Source of the DNA: Streptomyces endophytica
Lineage (GTDB): Bacteria > Actinomycetota > Actinomycetes > Streptomycetales > Streptomycetaceae
Direction of reading: 5' to 3'
NCBI RefSeq assembly: GCF_026153355.1
Contig: NZ_CP110636.1
Location: 2,170,001 to 2,234,000, forward strand
Length of the DNA stretch: 64,000 bases
A program made the translations under genes and the position numbers. Below are positions 54,110 to 64,000 of the stretch, piece by piece; the stretch's first letter is position 1; each line of letters begins with the position of its first letter. Under the pieces are notes generated by a model. It was given only the letters and a program-made list of their open reading frames with translations. It was not told the origin of the DNA and ran no database searches.

Positions 54110-55285
54110 ATGAGCACCAAGGACTTCGTCGAGAAGGACTACTACAAGGTCCTCGGCGTCCCCAAGGACGCCACCGAAGCGGAGATCAAGAAGGCGTACC
54201 GCAAGCTGGCCCGGGAGAACCACCCGGACGCCAACAAGGGCGACGCCAAGGCCGAGGAGCGCTTCAAGGAGATCTCCGAGGCCAATGACGTCCTGGGGGA
54301 CGCCAAGCGCCGCAAGGAGTACGACGAGGCGCGCGCGCTGTTCGGCAACGGCGGCTTCCGGCCGGGGCCGGGCGGCGGCGGCAGCTTCAACTTCGACCTG
54401 GGCGACCTGTTCGGGGGCTCGGCCGGTGGCGGCGGCGGTGCCGGCGGCTTCGGCGGCGGGCTCGGCGACGTCTTCGGCGGTCTGTTCAACCGCGGCGGCG
54501 GCGCGGGTACGCGTACCCAGCCGCGGCGCGGCCAGGACGTCGAGTCCGAGGTGACGCTGAGCTTCACCGAGGCGGTCGACGGGGCCACGGTCCCGCTGCG
54601 GATGTCCAGCCAGGCGGCCTGCAAGGCCTGTTCGGGCACCGGCGACAAAAACGGTACGCCTCGGGTCTGCCCGACCTGTGTCGGCACCGGCCAGGTCAGC
54701 CGGGGCGCGGGCGGCGGCTTCTCGCTGACCGACCCGTGCGCCGACTGCAAGGGCCGCGGCCTGATCGCGCAGGACCCGTGCGACGTCTGCAAGGGCAGCG
54801 GACGGGCCACCAGCGCGCGCACGATGCAGGTCCGCATCCCCGCGGGCGTCTCCGACGGGCAGCGGATCCGGCTGCGCGGCAAGGGCGCCCCCGGTGAGCG
54901 GGGCGGCCCGGCCGGCGATCTGTACGTGGTCGTGCACGTCGGCGCCCACCCGGTCTTCGGCCGCAAGGGCGACAACCTCACCGTCACGGTGCCGGTCACC
55001 TTCCCGGAGGCGGCGCTCGGCGGCGAGGTGAAGGTCCCGACGCTGGGCGGCCCGCCGGTGACGCTGAAGGTGCCGGCCGGCACCCCCAACGGACGCACGA
55101 TGCGGGCCCGGGGCAAGGGCGCGGCCCGCAAGGACGGCACCCGGGGTGATCTGCTGGTCACCATCGAGGTCGTCGTTCCCAAGGACCTCAGCGACGAGGC
55201 GAGGGAAGCGCTGGAGTCCTATCGCGAGGCGACCGCGGGGTCCGACCCGCGGGCGGAGCTGTTCCAGGCCGCGAAGGGAGCTTGA
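54110..55285 (+). CDS. dnaJ: Co-chaperone DnaJ
   Basis: ATG at 54110 after GGAGGGACG. The 391-residue protein has a J domain (~10-75, HPD in ENHPDANKGD), a Gly/Phe-rich region (~88-140), four zinc-finger CxxCxGxG repeats (CKACSGTG, CPTCVGTG, CADCKGRG, CDVCKGSG) and the C-terminal substrate domains. It stimulates the DnaK ATPase. hspR starts 1 nt after its stop. Confidence 0.97.
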   Translation: MSTKDFVEKDYYKVLGVPKDATEAEIKKAYRKLARENHPDANKGDAKAEERFKEISEANDVLGDAKRRKEYDEARALFGNGGFRPGPGGGGSFNFDLGDLFGGSAGGGGGAGGFGGGLGDVFGGLFNRGGGAGTRTQPRRGQDVESEVTLSFTEAVDGATVPLRMSSQAACKACSGTGDKNGTPRVCPTCVGTGQVSRGAGGGFSLTDPCADCKGRGLIAQDPCDVCKGSGRATSARTMQVRIPAGVSDGQRIRLRGKGAPGERGGPAGDLYVVVHVGAHPVFGRKGDNLTVTVPVTFPEAALGGEVKVPTLGGPPVTLKVPAGTPNGRTMRARGKGAARKDGTRGDLLVTIEVVVPKDLSDEAREALESYREATAGSDPRAELFQAAKGA

Positions 55286-55286
55286 G

Positions 55287-55739
55287 ATGGAGAGCCGGGG
55301 CGGGCAGCGTCGTAACCCGTATGAACTGACCGAAGAGTCGCCGGTGTACGTCATCTCCGTCGCGGCTCAGCTCTCCGGCCTGCATCCGCAGACCCTTCGG
55401 CAGTACGACCGGCTGGGGCTGGTCTCGCCCGACCGCACGGCCGGGCGGGGCCGCCGCTACTCCGCCCGGGACATCGAGCTGCTCCGCACGGTGCAGCAGC
55501 TGTCCCAGGACGAGGGCATCAACCTCGCCGGCATCAAGCGCATCATCGAGCTGGAGAACCAGGTCGCGGCCCTGCAGCAGCGGGTCGCCGAGCTGCAGGG
55601 CGCCCTGGAGGGCGCGGCCAGCGCGATGCAGCAGCGGGAGGCCGCGGTGCACGCCTCCTATCGGCGTGATCTGGTGCCGTATCAGGACGTGCAGCAGACC
55701 AGCGCGCTGGTGGTGTGGCGGCCGAAGCGGTCCGAGTGA
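55287..55739 (+). CDS. hspR: Heat-shock repressor HspR (MerR-type)
   Basis: ATG at 55287. The 150-residue repressor has a MerR winged HTH (YVISVAAQLSGLHPQTLRQY, GRGRRYSARDIELLRTV) and a coiled coil (NQVAALQQRVAELQGALEG). It binds HAIR sites and closes the operon it controls. HAIR boxes at 51470, 51522 and 57124 put dnaK and clpB in its regulon. Confidence 0.97.
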   Translation: MESRGGQRRNPYELTEESPVYVISVAAQLSGLHPQTLRQYDRLGLVSPDRTAGRGRRYSARDIELLRTVQQLSQDEGINLAGIKRIIELENQVAALQQRVAELQGALEGAASAMQQREAAVHASYRRDLVPYQDVQQTSALVVWRPKRSE

Positions 55740-55770
55740 CGGACGCCGCGCCTCGCGGTTCACCGGCCTG

Positions 55771-55801
55771 GGGCCGGGGTGGTGACGAGCCGCCCCGGCC
55801 C
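55771..55801 (+). terminator. Hairpin after hspR
   Basis: GGGCCGGGG and CCCCGGCCC pair across a 13-nt loop, 31 nt after the hspR stop. Confidence 0.65.
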
Positions 55802-55862
55802 TTCGCCGTGTGCGGGCGGGCGAGGGGGCGTTGCCGGCCGGCGAGGGCGCTGCGCGGGGCGT

Positions 55863-56267
55863 TCAGCAGCCGTTGTAGCCCGCCGTCGGCATCGACAGCC
55901 GGCGGTGCACCTGGGACTTCATCGCGAGCGTGTAGACCGGCTCGTCGAGGTCGGCGATCTCCAGCCGGACGCCGGCCGCCGCGCACCGGGCGCTGAACTC
56001 GTCGGCGCCGTCGATGGCGTTCTCCAGCGCCCGCCGATTGGGCGTCACGAACACATCGACCAGGCCCTTTTCGACGTCGCGCCACAGCGCGCTGTGGTCG
56101 GCGCGCAGGTGATGCAGGGTGAGCTGGCAGGTCAGGTGGTAATCACGGGCCGCCGCCCACTGTTTGCACATGTCGTGCTGGCTGCGGTCATCGACCAGGA
56201 ACGGGTCCTCGTCCAGCTCGGACAGCGGCATCAGGCAGGCGATCGCCGTCACTCGGACCGAGTTCAT
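55863..56267 (-). CDS. Conserved small actinobacterial protein
   Basis: ATG at 56267 overlaps the stop of the zinc-ribbon gene. The 134-residue cytosolic product contains LMPLSELDEDPFLVDDRSQH, WRDVEKGLVDVFVTPNRRAL and a conserved-looking end (YTLAMKSQVHRRLSMPTAGY). No known domain. It forms a two-gene unit with 56264-56500. Confidence 0.8.
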   Translation of the reverse strand: MNSVRVTAIACLMPLSELDEDPFLVDDRSQHDMCKQWAAARDYHLTCQLTLHHLRADHSALWRDVEKGLVDVFVTPNRRALENAIDGADEFSARCAAAGVRLEIADLDEPVYTLAMKSQVHRRLSMPTAGYNGC

Positions 56268-56500
56268 CGTGCCCTCCGGTGCGTGGCGACTGTGGGGGCG
56301 ACGATACCCCCGAGGGCGGTCCGTGGTGGAGGGGCTGTACCGGGTGGCGAGGCGTATCCGCAGGCGTGGCAGATCTTCCAGCCGTCCTGGTTGACCGCGA
56401 GCTGGCCGCCGCAGCGCGGGCAGAGCTCGGCGTGCGGGCGGGGACGGGCGGGGTGCGGACGGCGCGGAACGGTCGTCACGATGCGCAAAGCCGACGCCAT
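56264..56500 (-). CDS. Small zinc-ribbon protein
   Basis: ATG at 56500. The 78-residue product has a basic N-terminus and one zinc ribbon (CPRCGGQLAVNQDGWKICHA then CGY) like NUDIX-associated or DUF zinc ribbons. Its stop overlaps the start of the next gene, so the pair is coupled. Function unknown. Confidence 0.75.
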   Translation of the reverse strand: MASALRIVTTVPRRPHPARPRPHAELCPRCGGQLAVNQDGWKICHACGYASPPGTAPPPRTALGGIVAPTVATHRRAR

Positions 56501-56663
56501 GGCGCCTCCAGCTGCCTTTTTCCGGCCGGGACGAGGCTGAAGTCGCCCGTCGTTGTCCGGTGCTGTTCGGTCCCCGTCGTACTTGAGTACCAGGTGATGC
56601 TGTGACGCCGGATGCGGAGAGTCCGTTTTCGGACAGGTCTGGACCAGGGGTCTCCGGTAGCGC

Positions 56664-57068
56664 TCAGGCCCGGCCCATGGCCCTGGTGACCGCGATCTCG
56701 ATCATGACCCGATCGGGGTTGGGGGCCGGCGTCCGGCCGTACCGCTCGGCGTACCGCGCGACCGCGTCGGCCACCGCCTCGGCCTCGGTCCGCACCCGCG
56801 CGACGCCCTCCAGGGTCGCCCAGCGGCCCCGGTCGACCTGGCACACCGCGACCCTCGCCCCGTCCGGCCCGGCGGCCAGCACGTTCTTGACCTTGGTGCT
56901 GTCCTTGCGCGTGATGACCCGCGCGATCCGCTGCTCCGCGTCGTAGGTGACCCCCACCGGAACGACGTGCGGCGTCCCGTTCGGCCGCGGCGTGGTGAGC
57001 GTCGACATCAGGTACTCGCCCCAGAAGGCGAGGTACTCGGGACTGAGGGCGCTGAGGTCGTGGGCCAT
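56664..57068 (-). CDS. PPOX-class flavin/F420-dependent oxidoreductase
   Basis: I choose ATG at 57068 (MAHDLSALSPEYLAFW), which gives the family's usual 134 residues. It has the split-barrel pattern with MSTLTTPRPNGTPHVVPVGV, VITRKDSTKVKNVLAAGPDG and WATLEGVARV. F420-dependent reductases of this type act on small molecules such as biliverdin or quinones; the substrate is unknown. It is divergent from clpB, with the HAIR box between. Confidence 0.88.
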   Translation of the reverse strand: MAHDLSALSPEYLAFWGEYLMSTLTTPRPNGTPHVVPVGVTYDAEQRIARVITRKDSTKVKNVLAAGPDGARVAVCQVDRGRWATLEGVARVRTEAEAVADAVARYAERYGRTPAPNPDRVMIEIAVTRAMGRA

Positions 57069-57123
57069 GCGGGCCAGCGTAATGGGGGGCAGGGTAAGGA
57101 GGGGCGCCGGAGCCTGGATCAGG

Positions 57124-57144
57124 CTTGAGTGGAATAGACTCAAC
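57124..57144. promoter_or_regulatory. HAIR HspR box upstream of clpB
   Basis: CTTGAGT-N7-ACTCAAC, one mismatch from the consensus, 88 nt before the clpB start. Confidence 0.88.
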
Positions 57145-57232
57145 TTATCGCACGTTGGCATAGGCAGGATTGGCTCAGGGAACCTGCGCCGGTACGGGCT
57201 ATGGGCACGAGTACGAGGAGGATCACGAGGCC

Positions 57233-59869
<2,637 letters not shown>

Positions 59870-59872
59870 GCC

Positions 59873-59912
59873 GGCCCGGCCCGGGCGGCGGACCGCCCGC
59901 CCGGGCCGGGCC
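59873..59912 (+). terminator. Terminator after clpB
   Basis: GGCCCGGCCCGGG pairs with CCCGGGCCGGGCC around a GC-rich, partly paired 14-nt centre. Confidence 0.75.
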
Positions 59913-60042
59913 AGGTGCCGCCGGTGGACCGTCCGGATCATGCCCTTGACCCACACGTTGCCCGCACCGGCCCCGTCCGGGCTTGCCAGGGTGGGGCGGA
60001 TGTGGGGGAGGATGGCAGGGACCATACGAAGGGAATTCCACG

Positions 60043-60579
60043 GTGAGCATCGACCCGTCCTCGATTCCGAATTTCGGGGGCCAGCCCGAACCGCAGCCGT
60101 CGGGGCCTGATGGTCCCGTCCTGCCAGACCAGGACCTGGTCAAGCAGCTCCTCGACCAGATGGAGCTGAAGTACGTAGTCGACGAGGAGGGTGACCTCGC
60201 CGCCCCGTGGGAGCAGTTCCGCACGTACTTCATGTTCCGGGGCGAGGAGGAGCAGCAGATCTTCTCCGTCCGCACGTTCTACGACCGTGTCCACGGCCTC
60301 GACGAGAAGTCGAAGCTGCTGGAGGCGATCGACGACTGGAACCGCCGGACGCTGTGGCCCAAGGCCTACACCCACACCCATGACGACGGCACGGTCCGTC
60401 TGATCGGTGAGGCATCGATGCTGATCGGCACCGGTGTTTCGCTCGAACACTTCGTGTCGAGCACGGTCAGCTGGGTTCGCGCCTCGATCGAATTCGACAA
60501 GTGGATCGTCGAGCAGCTCGGTTTGGAGGCCGAGATCGACGGCGACTCCGACGACAAGCCGGGCGAGGAGGAGGGCTGA
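60043..60579 (+). CDS. YbjN-domain protein
   Basis: GTG at 60043 after GAAGGGAA. The 178-residue product has a YbjN/type III secretion chaperone-like fold (YVVDEEGDLAAPWEQFRTYF, LLEAIDDWNRRTLWPKAYTH, IEFDKWIVEQLG) with acidic ends. Such proteins are common in Streptomyces; the role is likely chaperone-like. It is monocistronic, followed by a hairpin. Confidence 0.88.
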   Translation: MSIDPSSIPNFGGQPEPQPSGPDGPVLPDQDLVKQLLDQMELKYVVDEEGDLAAPWEQFRTYFMFRGEEEQQIFSVRTFYDRVHGLDEKSKLLEAIDDWNRRTLWPKAYTHTHDDGTVRLIGEASMLIGTGVSLEHFVSSTVSWVRASIEFDKWIVEQLGLEAEIDGDSDDKPGEEEG

Positions 60580-60606
60580 CGCCCCCTTTCACCCCGGACC
60601 CGGCTG

Positions 60607-60640
60607 CGCGGGCCCAGGAGCATCCGCTCCGGGGCCCGCG
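60607..60640. terminator. Bidirectional hairpin between YbjN and aminotransferase genes
   Basis: CGCGGGCCC and GGGCCCGCG with an inner GGAGC/GCTCC stem, between convergent genes. Confidence 0.8.
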
Positions 60641-60667
60641 TCGTCGTGTGCGGGTCCTGCCGGCCGG

Positions 60668-61879
60668 CTATCCGGCCGTCAGCGCCTTCAGCCGCCCCGC
60701 CGCCTCCTGGAGCACCTCGATGCTCTTGCAGAAGGCGAAGCGGACGAAGGGGGTGCCCTGGTCCTTGTGGTCGTAGAAGACGGCGTTGGGGATGGCGACG
60801 ACGCCGGCGCGCTCGGGCAGGGCACGGCAGAAGGCGAAGCCGTCGCCGTCCTGGGACAGCTCGGCGCCGAGCGGGCGGATGTCGGTGGTGATGAAGTACG
60901 TGCCGGCGGGCCGGAAGACCCGGAAGCCGGCGTCGGCCAGGCCGGCGGCGAGCACGTCGCGCTTGGCGCGCAGATCGTCGCGCAGCCCGGTGTAGTAGTC
61001 GTCGGGCAGGGCCAGTGCCTCGGCGACGGCGTACTGGAAGGGGCCGGCGGAGACGTAGGTGAGGAACTGCTTGGCCGAGCGGACCGCGGTGATCAGCTCC
61101 GGCGCCGCGGTGACCCAGCCGACCTTCCAGCCGGTGAAGGAGAAGGTCTTGCCGGCCGAGCTGATGGTGACGGTGCGGTCGCGCATGCCGGGGAAGGACG
61201 CGAGGGGCAGGTGCTCGCCCTCGAAGACCAGGTGCTCGTAGACCTCGTCGGTGATCACGAGGAGGTCCCGCTCCACGGCCAGCGCGGCGATGGCGGAGAG
61301 CTCCTCGCGGGTCAGGACGGTGCCGGTGGGGTTGTGGGGAGTGTTGAGGAGGAGGAGGCGGGTGTCGTCGGTGACGGCGTCGCGCAGCTCGTCGAGGTCG
61401 AGGCGGTAGGTACCGGATTCCGGCTCGGCGCGCAGGGTCACCGGCACCCGGCGGCCGCCCGCCATGGCGATGCAGGCGGCGTAGGAGTCGTAGTACGGCT
61501 CCAGCGCGACGACCTCGTCGCCCGGTTCGAGGAGGGCGAGCAGCGCGGCCGCGATGGCTTCGGTGGCGCCGGCGGTGACCAGGACCTCGGTGTCGGGGTC
61601 GTACGACAGGCCCAGGTGGCCGTAGAAGCGCTCCTGGTGGGCGGCGACGGCGGTGCGCAGCTCGGGGACGCCGGGGCCGGGCGGGTACTGGTTGCCGCGG
61701 CCGTCGCGCAGGGCACGCACCGCCGCCTCCCGGACCTCCTCGGGGCCGTCGGCGTCCGGGAAGCCCTGGCCGAGGTTGAGGGAGCCGGTGCGGACGGCGA
61801 GTGCCGACATCTCGGCGAAGATCGTGGTGCCGAATTCGGCGAGGCAGCGATTGAGCAGCGGTCGGTCCATGCGCGCCAT
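60668..61879 (-). CDS. PLP-dependent aminotransferase class I/II
   Basis: ATG at 61879 (MARMDRPLLNRCLAEFGTTI); the ATG three codons later is possible. The 403-residue fold type I enzyme has NLGQGFPDADGP, VTAGATEAIAAAL, NTPHNPTGTVLT and the Schiff-base Lys in SSAGKTFSFTGWKVGW. It is close to N-succinyldiaminopimelate or kynurenine/glutamine aminotransferases; substrate choice cannot be made from sequence alone. Confidence 0.93.
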   Translation of the reverse strand: MARMDRPLLNRCLAEFGTTIFAEMSALAVRTGSLNLGQGFPDADGPEEVREAAVRALRDGRGNQYPPGPGVPELRTAVAAHQERFYGHLGLSYDPDTEVLVTAGATEAIAAALLALLEPGDEVVALEPYYDSYAACIAMAGGRRVPVTLRAEPESGTYRLDLDELRDAVTDDTRLLLLNTPHNPTGTVLTREELSAIAALAVERDLLVITDEVYEHLVFEGEHLPLASFPGMRDRTVTISSAGKTFSFTGWKVGWVTAAPELITAVRSAKQFLTYVSAGPFQYAVAEALALPDDYYTGLRDDLRAKRDVLAAGLADAGFRVFRPAGTYFITTDIRPLGAELSQDGDGFAFCRALPERAGVVAIPNAVFYDHKDQGTPFVRFAFCKSIEVLQEAAGRLKALTAG

Positions 61880-62069
61880 CCTGCGCCGAACCTCTGGACT
61901 TCCTCAACTGTGCTTTGAGACGGGGAGGGCCAGGGCATCAGCCCCACCACATCACGGAGACAAGCGGCCGCCGACGCGGCGGCCGGCGGCCCGGGAGGGG
62001 CCGGGACGGCGCATGGGGCGCCGGACGGAGCGTGCCTCGCTTCGGGGGAGCGAAAGGAGTGTGAGGCAG

Positions 62070-62315
62070 ATGATGGGGTTCGTGTTTTTCGCGCTGGTCT
62101 GTGCGGTGGTGATCGGGGTCGTGGTCGCGGCCGCGCGGAACGGGGGCGGCGGACGCGGCGGGAGCTCGGCCGGCGCCAGCTGGTGGGCGGGTGGTGACTC
62201 GGGGTCGAGCGGCCACCACGGCGGGCATCACGGCGGCGGTGGCCACCACGGCGGGCACTCGTGCGGCGGCGGTGGTGGCTGCGGTGGTGGCGGGGGCTGC
62301 GGCGGAGGGTCCTGA
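62070..62315 (+). CDS. Small Gly/His/Cys-rich membrane protein
   Basis: ATG at 62070, or the adjacent ATG at 62073, with AAAGGAG upstream. The 81-residue product has one N-terminal membrane helix (MGFVFFALVCAVVIGVVVAA) and then a tail made almost only of Gly, Ser, His and Cys (HHGGHHGGGGHHGGHSCGGG). The tail has at least seven His and three Cys, suggesting metal binding. Comparable short proteins occur in Streptomyces. Function unknown. Confidence 0.75.
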   Translation: MMGFVFFALVCAVVIGVVVAAARNGGGGRGGSSAGASWWAGGDSGSSGHHGGHHGGGGHHGGHSCGGGGGCGGGGGCGGGS

Positions 62316-62620
62316 TCCGTACACATGCGGGTGGCGCATGCACGTCCGCATATGCGCCCGGCGGGTCGCTGATGAGCGCCAACACCCGCTGGGCGCACGG
62401 CAGTTGAACAGATGAACTGCTAGGCCCTCTAGGGGATGGAAACCCGGAGAAGATGGGTAAAGCTGCTGTGGTGACCGGGCATTCATGATTCCCTCTTCAT
62501 AGAGAATCCCCCACGTTCTCCGATTCCCACGTGGGCACGAGCCGGCAGGCAGACGTACATTCCTGATCCTTCACGGGCGGGCCGGCCCACCATTCCACTG
62601 CGTGCTTGCGGAGCCGACCC
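62316..62620. other. Intergenic region before the DUF2617-like gene
   Basis: No gene seen. A short dyad (GATTC near 62488 and GAATC near 62505) may be regulatory or chance. It presumably holds the promoter of the downstream pair. Confidence 0.4.
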
Positions 62621-63142
62621 ATGCTCACCACTTTGAAGACGGCGTACACCGATACCCGCGCCTGTGACCTGGCCTGGGCGCTGGACAGGGAACCCCTGCC
62701 GGCCCTGGCCGTGCTCGACCTCCAACACCACGACATCCAGGTCCAGTTGAGGCTGCTCGGCGCCTCCCACCAGGTCATCCTGAAAGAGGAACGCGGGACG
62801 TGTTCCGAGACCGTCGCCTGCATGCCGGGCAGCAGCACCCCGCTGCCGCTCGGCGTGGCCAAGCGGCTGGGGGACTGGGAGTACGAGTTCGCCGCGCATG
62901 TGGAGACCCTGTCGCGCGGTTCGTTCGCGGGGCGCGCGCAGGAGTTGCTCGCGCTGGTCGCCGAGCATCCGTACGGGCTCGCCGGGACGTTCCCCGGTTC
63001 GCCGCACGCCTTCACGGCGCTGCTGGCGCAGTGCCAGCGGGACCAGGTGCGCTGGCGGACCTGGCACGCGTATCCGCAGGAGGGCCGTTTGGTGGCCACC
63101 CGGACCCGGGTGGGCGTACGCGCAGCGGTCGCGGCCGTCTAG
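62621..63142 (+). CDS. DUF2617-like protein
   Basis: ATG at 62621 after GGAGCCGACCC. The 173-residue cytosolic product begins MLTTLKTAYTDTRACDLAWA and contains LAVLDLQHHDIQVQLRLLGA, CMPGSSTPLPLGVAKRL and WRTWHAYPQEGRLVATRTRV. This matches the DUF2617 family commonly found immediately upstream of a spermidine-synthase-like membrane gene, as here. Function unknown. Confidence 0.82.
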   Translation: MLTTLKTAYTDTRACDLAWALDREPLPALAVLDLQHHDIQVQLRLLGASHQVILKEERGTCSETVACMPGSSTPLPLGVAKRLGDWEYEFAAHVETLSRGSFAGRAQELLALVAEHPYGLAGTFPGSPHAFTALLAQCQRDQVRWRTWHAYPQEGRLVATRTRVGVRAAVAAV

Positions 63143-63344
63143 AGCGGACACCTCTCCCTTGCGGGTACGCGCCAGGCGGGTGGAATGGCGGCGGGGCGCG
63201 CGCGGTGTGGTGCACGCGGGCGCACAACGCCCGCCGTCCGCCGCCGACTTGCACGACGACTTCGCTCAACTGACGCGTGTAGCCCGCAGAGTGCACACGT
63301 GTGGGTGACCAATCAGTACGGAATCGTCACGTAGCGTTCACTTC

Positions 63345-64000
63345 ATGATCGACCCGCCAGAGTCCGCTCTCACCGGCACCCTCGGGCCGCCGGAGGTCAT
63401 GACGCCGGCGCGGCTGCCCGTCCCGGCCGGGCTCGGCCGGCTGCTCGTGCTCTGCGTGGTCTTCGTCTGCGCCGCCTGCGGGCTGGTCTACGAACTCGAA
63501 CTCGTCGCGCTGGCCACGTACTTGGTGGGCGACTCGGTCACCCAGGCATCGGTCGTGCTGTCCGTCATGGTCTTCGCGATGGGCATCGGCGCGCTGCTCG
63601 CCAAGCGGCTGCGGTGCCGGGCGGCGGTCGGCTTCGGCGCGGTCGAGGCCGGCCTCGCGCTGGTCGGCGGCAGCTCCGCGATGGCGCTCTACGCCTGCTT
63701 CGCCTGGTTCGCCCAGTCCCGCTCCGCACTCGTCGCCTTCTCCCTGGTCATCGGCGTCCTGATCGGCGCCGAGGTGCCGCTGCTGATGACCCTGATCCAG
63801 CGGGTGCGGCGGCAGGACGCCGGCGGGGCGGTCGCGGACCTGTTCGCCGCGGACTACGTCGGCGCGCTCGTCGGCGGCCTGGCCTTTCCCTTCCTGCTGC
63901 TGCCGAGCCTCGGCCAGCTGACCGGCGCGCTGGTCACCGGCACCGTCAACGACGTGGCCGGCGGCGCCCTGGTGCTCTGGCTGTTCCGCCGCGACCTGTC
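63345..64000 (+). CDS. Spermidine synthase-like polytopic membrane protein (3' end outside window)
   Basis: ATG at 63345 opens a frame that runs off the right edge (about 218 residues visible). It has at least six membrane helices ([78 protein letters not shown]). This is the N-terminal membrane module of actinobacterial polyamine aminopropyltransferase-like proteins. The catalytic domain should follow beyond the window. The 202-nt gap upstream has no gene. Confidence 0.88.
   Translation, partial: MIDPPESALTGTLGPPEVMTPARLPVPAGLGRLLVLCVVFVCAACGLVYELELVALATYLVGDSVTQASVVLSVMVFAMGIGALLAKRLRCRAAVGFGAVEAGLALVGGSSAMALYACFAWFAQSRSALVAFSLVIGVLIGAEVPLLMTLIQRVRRQDAGGAVADLFAADYVGALVGGLAFPFLLLPSLGQLTGALVTGTVNDVAGGALVLWLFRRDL

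Overview
The window is high-GC actinobacterial DNA, almost certainly from a Streptomyces chromosome. Support comes from the very GC-rich third codon positions, frequent GTG starts, the dnaK-grpE-dnaJ-hspR operon with HspR (HAIR) boxes and a HAIR-controlled clpB, a dcd plus phosphoribosyltransferase pair, and an integrated RepSA/TraB-type element.

Bases 1-14370 (all minus strand) hold the most unusual locus: eight tightly packed, often stop/start-overlapping genes, left end cut by the window. In transcription order they encode a class III nucleotidyl cyclase-like protein with an amyloid-like C-terminal motif, a P-loop/helical-repeat protein carrying a matching motif, an SPFH-like protein, a two-membrane-segment protein of the Pycsar effector type, a secreted/membrane VWA protein, a large tubulin-like GTPase, a membrane protein of unknown family, and a kinase-like protein lacking the catalytic residues. 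A Crp/Fnr regulator with an intact cyclic-nucleotide pocket motif sits just upstream. I read this as a cyclic-nucleotide signalling or defence island built around a Pycsar-like core. Several of these genes show single-base frameshifts in G/C runs, which look like base-calling losses rather than real decay.

Bases 15.2-27.3 kb are mixed: a small membrane protein, an erythromycin-esterase-like gene divergent from a double-HTH MerR regulator, an AraC/GyrI regulator, a Tat-type polysaccharide deacetylase-like lipoprotein, a sigma factor fused to an extracellular CAP domain followed by a secreted papain-like protease, a zinc-ribbon protein, a beta-propeller/IPT protein and tRNA-Gly(CCC).

Bases 28963-45836 are an integrative and conjugative element (AICE) of about 16.9 kb. 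It is inserted in the 3' end of a phosphoribosyltransferase gene by a large serine integrase. It carries RepSA-like replication, TraB/FtsK-like transfer, Spd, GntR, XRE-TPR and Nudix genes, plus cargo (trypsin-like protease with a membrane partner, GNAT, membrane protein) and one intact IS481-family insertion. The displaced native 3' end of the target gene lies at 45837-45887.

Bases 46.0-64.0 kb are conserved chromosomal core: SGNH hydrolase-lectin, Yip1-like membrane protein, a large Fe-S oxidoreductase, the DnaK operon, small conserved proteins, a PPOX-type flavoprotein, ClpB, YbjN, an aminotransferase, a Gly/His/Cys-rich membrane peptide, a DUF2617-like protein and the start of a spermidine-synthase-like membrane protein.
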